Part shown: positions 58,859 to 64,000 of the stretch, piece by piece
Layout of the letters: each line of letters begins with the position of its first letter
How positions within the stretch are numbered: the stretch's first letter is position 1
Assembly (NCBI GenBank): GCA_037043015.1
Contig: CM073325.1
Span: forward strand, 1,118,501-1,182,500
Reading direction: 5' to 3'
Origin: Bryum argenteum
Taxonomy: Eukaryota > Streptophyta > Bryopsida > Bryales > Bryaceae
DNA: 64,000 nt
Position numbers and translations under genes: made by a program
The notes under the pieces: generated by a model
What the model was told of the DNA's origin: nothing
What the model saw: the letters and a program-made list of their open reading frames with translations, nothing else
Databases searched by the model: none

Positions 58859-61800
58859 GTGGAGACGCCATTGTGTTTCCATCTTAGGGCCAATATTTAG
58901 GGTTATCTTAGAGCCATTGTAGTTGGAAGTGTTGCAAGCACTTCAGGAAGAGTAATTGTACATATACCGATATTGTAAAGTAGTATGCCGAATTGTACAG
59001 AAGCCCGCATACGAATTGTGTGCGGTCGACCAATTCACAGAAAACGAAAGAAGTTTTTTGGTACAGCTCTTTTGCATCGAGATTTGCGTCTGTAGTTGAA
59101 GTTTCTCTGTACTTCAGGGATGCCTTGAATGAGATGAGTGTACCTTACGATTACTTTGTCTATCACAGTATCGGCATGCAAGATTTGGTTGGCATGTGTG
59201 ATCTCGCTGCATTGATTGTTCGGAAGAAAACAATTTCTGGCATGTGCATTGAATACCAGTGGTAAACCAATACTAGTCAACAGCCCACGGCCATTGCAGT
59301 GAGTGCTTCAAGGTGAAAAATGTCATGCGCGTGTACAATTGGAACCTTCTGAAGGTGCAGAATTGCTGATTACTTCAAAAAATAAGAGTGGCATTGCTTA
59401 CGCTGACAAAATGGCCAACACAGTCATGAGACGAATGTCAACGAAACATGAGAGAAGTTTCACAATATTCATGATGACTCAAATTTCTTCAATTTTTTTT
59501 TACTTACATGCCATCCTCAAAACTTGACCACCACCATTATTTGAACGCAAGTTTCGTTGCATACTCAACTCTGAATTTAACTCGAGCCATTCTAAAGTAA
59601 GTGAATTTTGACAAACTGGATAGGAGATGCTTACTACCATCACTTTCTATCTGAGTTTAGTCAATGTGGTATTCGAACACAATTGATCACTGCATGCCAG
59701 AAACATCAGCGTACACTTCATCGACACCGATAAATAATGCCTGCTCCGGCTCCGGTGTTGCTGTAACAAAAAAATATTAAAATAAATACTTCATAACCAT
59801 ATACCTGTTTTCTTGGAGTATCTGAAAGAATATAAAATATCCACTTCTCTTCTTAATTGATGACTGCTGGCCTGTAGTTCTCGTGGCGATGTTTGGTTTC
59901 CAAATGTCATCATTCAGATTCTTCTCCCATAAAGCATGGTGTCATTCAACAATGCAATAATGTGGGGTCCCTCGATAATATTTTATTCATATTTCATCTT
60001 GAATTTTGTTTCATATAGAGCAGATAAGAATAACTACTTTTAATTATGTGATTGCGAAAATAATAATCAACTTACCTTATGGGCGTATTCTTAAGGACCT
60101 CAGATATCAATCAAATTCATGTTTTGCCTGAGTCTCATACATGAAGCAAATTTGCAAACACAGTGTCCAATCGTAAGAGCAATGACCGAAACTGTTAGAA
60201 CCGTCGATCTGCAAACGGAAAGATCGCTCAAAAATTGTAAAAGACCCCAATTTGACTGAATTGTGTATCGTAATCGCAGATAATGCGACTGAAAATACAC
60301 TCTACAAGGTGGTCAACGACAAAAAAATTGTCTAGTACCTTGTCTAAAACCAGACAATCCGACTCAAGGTAGTGCCATTCCATATCGACTCTACATGCCT
60401 ACGCAAGATTAGACAATAATATCACATAAACTACAGCTTCTTATGCTGAAAGTGAGTACAAGAAAACTAATTTGGATAGATTGAATCGTTTCTGCTTTTC
60501 AACTTTCTGCATAGATATATTCTTGAACTCACCATTAAATGTGAAGAACTGGTGACGTTCAAAAGCTTATATGTTTTTCCATTTGAGCAATGCTTCAAAG
60601 GGAAACAGAATTGACATAAAAGTGGCTACGAATATCTGCGCACGTTTGCTGCTGAAGTCAGAATTGCAGTATCACAATTTAGGTGGAACTCAAAGCTTTC
60701 CAAAGAATTGTATGTTCAAGACAATCGAACGAGAACTTCTTTCCAGTATTCTTGCAGCCTTGAAGTTGCATAGGAGGCCTCACAAGCTCCATCCAGTCGA
60801 ACGAACTTGTCACAAAGGTCTTTAACTACTAGTACAGGGCTGGTGGATATGGTAGGTAGTCAATGTTCAAAGTGATTCTCAACAGGAAAAATATGCAGAG
60901 ACGGTGATCATGGGAGACTCTCGATCCATGCAATAGTCGCATTGTTCATGATGAAGACAAAGTGACTGCTATCCACAACCCACTCTGTGTTTCTACTTAG
61001 TTGGTCATTCTCGCTTCCTCATTTCGGATTCATTGTTTAATAAGCACCAGTAAAAGAGGGAGCAGAGGACGTATCTGTCTCTGCAAATGCAGATGCTTTG
61101 TTCAATGGATGGCGATGGCAGATTACTCATACTTGCTCAATCGCCCAGTTTGATTTCACCTGCAGATCTTTGAGTACGAAGATCGATAATATACTGGCCG
61201 CCTTACAATGATTCATGCGGATTGTTTACCTATGACAGCTTTAGATTCTTGATGCCATGGGATCAATCAGAGGTTGCAGATGCGACATAGAATCAAGCAC
61301 GGCATCATCTGCCGACTGCTCGTGATCCGCTTCCTTCGGTAGATAATCTTCTGGATTGAATAGAATTGAGACTGAGCATGAATGGGTCATATCTTCGTCC
61401 CTGACGCCCTCGATTTTGCAGGCTTTTGAACTTGCTTTTAAGCTTCATTCTTCATACTTTCATGTCTATATGAAATCACCACTTCTCTGTACGTAGGAAT
61501 GACACACCTCTTAAGTATAAGATTTGTACCATTATTAATCTCAATGTCATTAAATTAGCGATATTTTGTAAAATTGGGGTCCAGGGGAAAAAATAATAAA
61601 AAATAGTAAGAACATGCACAACTCGTGTTTCACGACCACGACTGCTCTGTTGCTCTGTTCTTACGGGTGAGTGATACACTAGGAAAAGGTAGTGTTAATG
61701 TTACACAAATAGAGTAATATTAGGGAGAGCGGTGTTGATATTAGAATGAAAGAGTGATATCATTGAAGGTTTTGAGTAAATATAAGAATATAAAAATGGC

Positions 61801-62072
61801 AAAATGGTTCTTGGAATCTAGCCATGTTAAGAGAATTGAGGTCACAATTAAAGTTCTTTATAACCTTTATATAAGGTTTATAGAATTGCCACTCAAAAAT
61901 TAAATGATATATATGGAAAAATATGATTAAACAAAAAGGAACATTGATGCATCTAAAAAGTCTTGTCGACACAAAGTATAGTTACTTTTCCAATCCTCTT
62001 TGCGCTGTCCTCAATTGGTGTGCTAGCATTGGGTCATGTGAGAGGGAGCTATCAGAGGCTCATTCAGGCTGT
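58859..62072. other. Intergenic stretch, no supported gene
   Basis: The first part holds the presumed 3' UTR of the preceding gene. Frames of up to 90 codons (58993-59265, 60571-60825) show no recognisable domain or splice pattern. Confidence 0.45.
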
Positions 62073-62308
62073 GATACCTTGTTACATTTCCTTTTTTAAC
62101 TAATGTGGACAGCGTAGAACTGACGCAATTCCCCTTGCTAGTCCTAGAGTTTTGATACCTTGTTACATTCCTTTTCTTACTAAGGTGGACTACTTAGAAC
62201 TAACACAACTCCCCCTGCTAGCGCTAGAGTTTTGATACCTTCTTACATTTCCTTTTCTCACTAAGGTGGACAGGGTAGAATTGACGCAATTCCCCTTGTA
62301 GTAGTAGA
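62073..62308. repeat. 80-81-bp tandem repeat, three units
   Basis: Units start at 62073, 62154 and 62234 with GATACCTTGTTACATT and contain GACGCAATTCCCCTTG. The third unit is slightly shortened. Confidence 0.92.
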
Positions 62309-62730
62309 CTCAGCTACCCAAAAGGTACATTAGAGCTTTTAGGGCTTATTATCCAATGTACTCATGTGAACATTAAGGACAACCCTTTAAAAGCACATAC
62401 AAGTCCAACCTCAAAAGTTCACAGGAAATTTGAGGAAGGTCCAAGGATGATTGTTCCAACATGTCAAGTCTTCTACTTACTTTGCCCATACTCAGAAATT
62501 GTTGCATGGCTAGACACAATACGGGTTGAGTGTTTTTAGTAATTACATGAGCTTCATGGTAATTCAATGTGTGGCTTCTGTCATGATAATGTATCAATTC
62601 GGGGTTGAGGGGAAAAAAAGAGAGTCCCCAAGAAGTACGAGAATGGAGGGGTAACTACTTGGTAAATTAGATCCTACAAACACAAAAGTGAGGATTTGGA
62701 AGCCTTGCTATAGTATGGCTAAATGACAGA

Positions 62731-62780
62731 TGCCCTCAGAACTACAGTATGCCCTCAGAACTACAGTATGCCCTCAGAAA
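62731..62780. repeat. 19-bp tandem repeat, nearly three units
   Basis: TGCCCTCAGAACTACAGTA begins at 62731, 62750 and 62769; the third unit is incomplete. Confidence 0.95.
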
Positions 62781-63087
62781 TAAAAAGTACCATCCCAACA
62801 AACTCTTTATCCCACAGACACCAACCAAGGATCACACACTTCCATTAAACATGTCGCTACAACACAAAAGAGTATTCTACAAGTTCACCCACAATAAAGA
62901 ATAGAATTTATTCAATAACTCAGCAGAAGATTTTATCAATAACTCCAAACGCAGCTAATAATTTAGCATTTCAAGAAGGATTCAAAAACTGAGATAATTA
63001 GGAGGCAGCTGACAGTAACCTACAGTCAGGCCAATGATAAGCCCCAAAATCACCATGCCCCTTCTCGGAGTCAACCGCGCACTAGGC

Positions 63088-63122
63088 AAGGGGAGGGGAG
63101 GGGAGGGGAGGGGAGGGGAGGA
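63088..63122 (+). repeat. GGGGA pentanucleotide repeat
   Basis: Six consecutive G runs separated by single A bases, able in principle to form a G-quadruplex. It lies about 465 bp upstream of the receptor-kinase start codon. Confidence 0.9.
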
Positions 63123-63585
63123 ACCCTGACGACGCCAGCACCAGCCACAGCCACCAGAGCACCTTGTGTGTCTGGGTCAGCTTCAAGAATTTATTGCTCG
63201 CATGCCAATGCCAAGGACGACAAGGTCATGCCCACCAAATGCTCAACCCACATAACTTAGCTAGCCAGCCAGCGATGGCTTGGCCATGGATGGATATGGC
63301 AGCAGCACCAGCAGCAATGTGGCGCGCACATGGCCCAGCATGAGCAAGGACCGAGCCACGGAGCGAGCTTCAGGTCAAAGCAAATGATGCACAGTGGCGA
63401 TGGAGGCTGCATTGCTCATGGGGTTGGTGGTCACGACGCTGTACAGTCCTTCTCGCTCGTACAAGTGTTCCACAGCAGCGGAGGAGCCTGTGGCGTGGCG
63501 GTGACAACGACCGCCTTGGCCATGGCACATTGTGTGTGAGGAGGGGTTTAAGGTGTGCTTATCGATCGAAAGTATTAGCTGTGCA

Positions 63586-64000
63586 ATGGGGCGCCTGCAT
63601 TGGCTTTGGTTGTTACTGGTGGTGCGATGTTGTGGCGGCGTGATGGTGCCCATGAGTGACGACGTGATGGGGTTGATGGCGTTCAAGGCCGGCCTGCAGG
63701 ATCCCACTGGGGCGCTTCATTCGTGGCGGGAGGATGACGCTAGCCCATGTGCGTGGACGGGGGTTACTTGCGATCATATCACGAGCAGGTTGGGTTACGT
63801 GCTGTTGGTGATTTTGGTGTTGGTGATGTTCAGGGCTGATTTGTGAGTGTTGTGGTTTTGTTCAGGGTGTCGGAGCTCAACCTCGTGGGGTTGTCGCTCG
63901 GGGGCCAGATCGGGCGAGGGTTAGTGAAATTAGACGAGCTTCAGTCTCTGAACTTGGCCTTCAATAATCTTACGGGCAATGTGGATGCGGAAGTGGCGAG
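63586..64000 (+). CDS. LRR receptor-like kinase, IRK/PXC2 type, 5' part only
   Basis: Start of a plasma-membrane leucine-rich-repeat receptor-like kinase that continues past the window. Exon 1 is 63586-63788 and exon 2 begins at 63866; the 77-bp intron has donor AG|GTTGGG and acceptor TTCAG. The 23-residue N-terminus (MGRLHWLWLLLVV) is a signal peptide. The LRR N-terminal cap follows (SDDVMGLMAFKAGLQDP, then SPCAWTGVTC with paired Cys 55 and 62), and the first repeats (VSELNLVGLSLGGQIGRGL, LQSLNLAFNNLTGNV). The SDDVxGLxxFKAGLxDP and GLSLxGxIGRGL wording matches Arabidopsis IRK and PXC2, which act in vascular and root patterning. The kinase domain is not in view, so activity cannot be judged. 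The in-frame ATG at 63532 would put 18 residues before the signal peptide and is less likely. Confidence 0.88.

Noticed and set aside
1-64000. CRISPR arrays, tRNA or rRNA genes, organelle DNA inserts
   Set aside because: Tandem repeats here have no regular unique spacers; I found no cloverleaf with a convincing GGTTCGAATCC-type arm, no rRNA blocks and no plastid or mitochondrial gene sequence by eye.

Overview
This is nuclear DNA of a land plant. Three things show this: genes with short GT-AG introns, plant-specific protein families (GT34 xyloglucan-type glycosyltransferase, mitochondrial-type glycine-rich RNA-binding protein, LRR receptor kinase), and heavy loading with LTR retrotransposons and MITEs. 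I see no plastid, mitochondrial or bacterial block. The chromodomain Ty3 element looks more like the fungal/bryophyte-type chromoviruses I know than the common angiosperm ones, so a non-seed plant (moss, liverwort or lycophyte) is possible, but the species cannot be fixed from the sequence alone.

Only four loci look like intact host genes: a two-exon GT34 gene (7093 to 5450, minus), a four-exon RRM/glycine-rich gene (18500 to 19650, plus), a single-exon gene of unknown function (58235 to 58858, plus), and the first exons of an LRR receptor-like kinase of the IRK/PXC2 type that runs off the right edge (63586 onward, plus). A broken protein-kinase C-lobe (about 48.8 to 48.1 kb, minus) and a decayed ORF at 54 kb are probable pseudogenes.

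Most of the rest is transposon. From 24.2 to about 46 kb there is a nest. A decayed Ty1/copia element on the plus strand is split inside its RNase H end and resumes about 17 kb later with its tail, polypurine tract and 3' LTR. Between the halves lie a decayed chromovirus on the minus strand (28778-36904, 5-bp target duplication GTGTA) and a 7.4-kb hAT-type foldback element (38028-45462, 8-bp target duplication GATAAAAA). The chromovirus itself carries a 0.9-kb MITE in its gag zinc knuckle. The hAT block contains three copies of a 154-bp near-perfect hairpin and GC-rich subterminal arrays.

The commonest repeat is a set of MITEs bounded by TTAA and then CCCCTAAA or CCCTT-type inverted ends, in sizes from 80 bp to over 1 kb, at about fifteen sites. 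TTAA sites and CCC-starting ends recall piggyBac-like or Kolobok-like transposons, though TA/TWA-targeting families cannot be excluded by eye. Two partial copies of one such foldback element flank the RNA-binding-protein gene, giving a 5.4-kb composite-like unit. The 3' flank of that gene is duplicated 29 kb away. The long AT-rich stretches between these features show no gene I can support.
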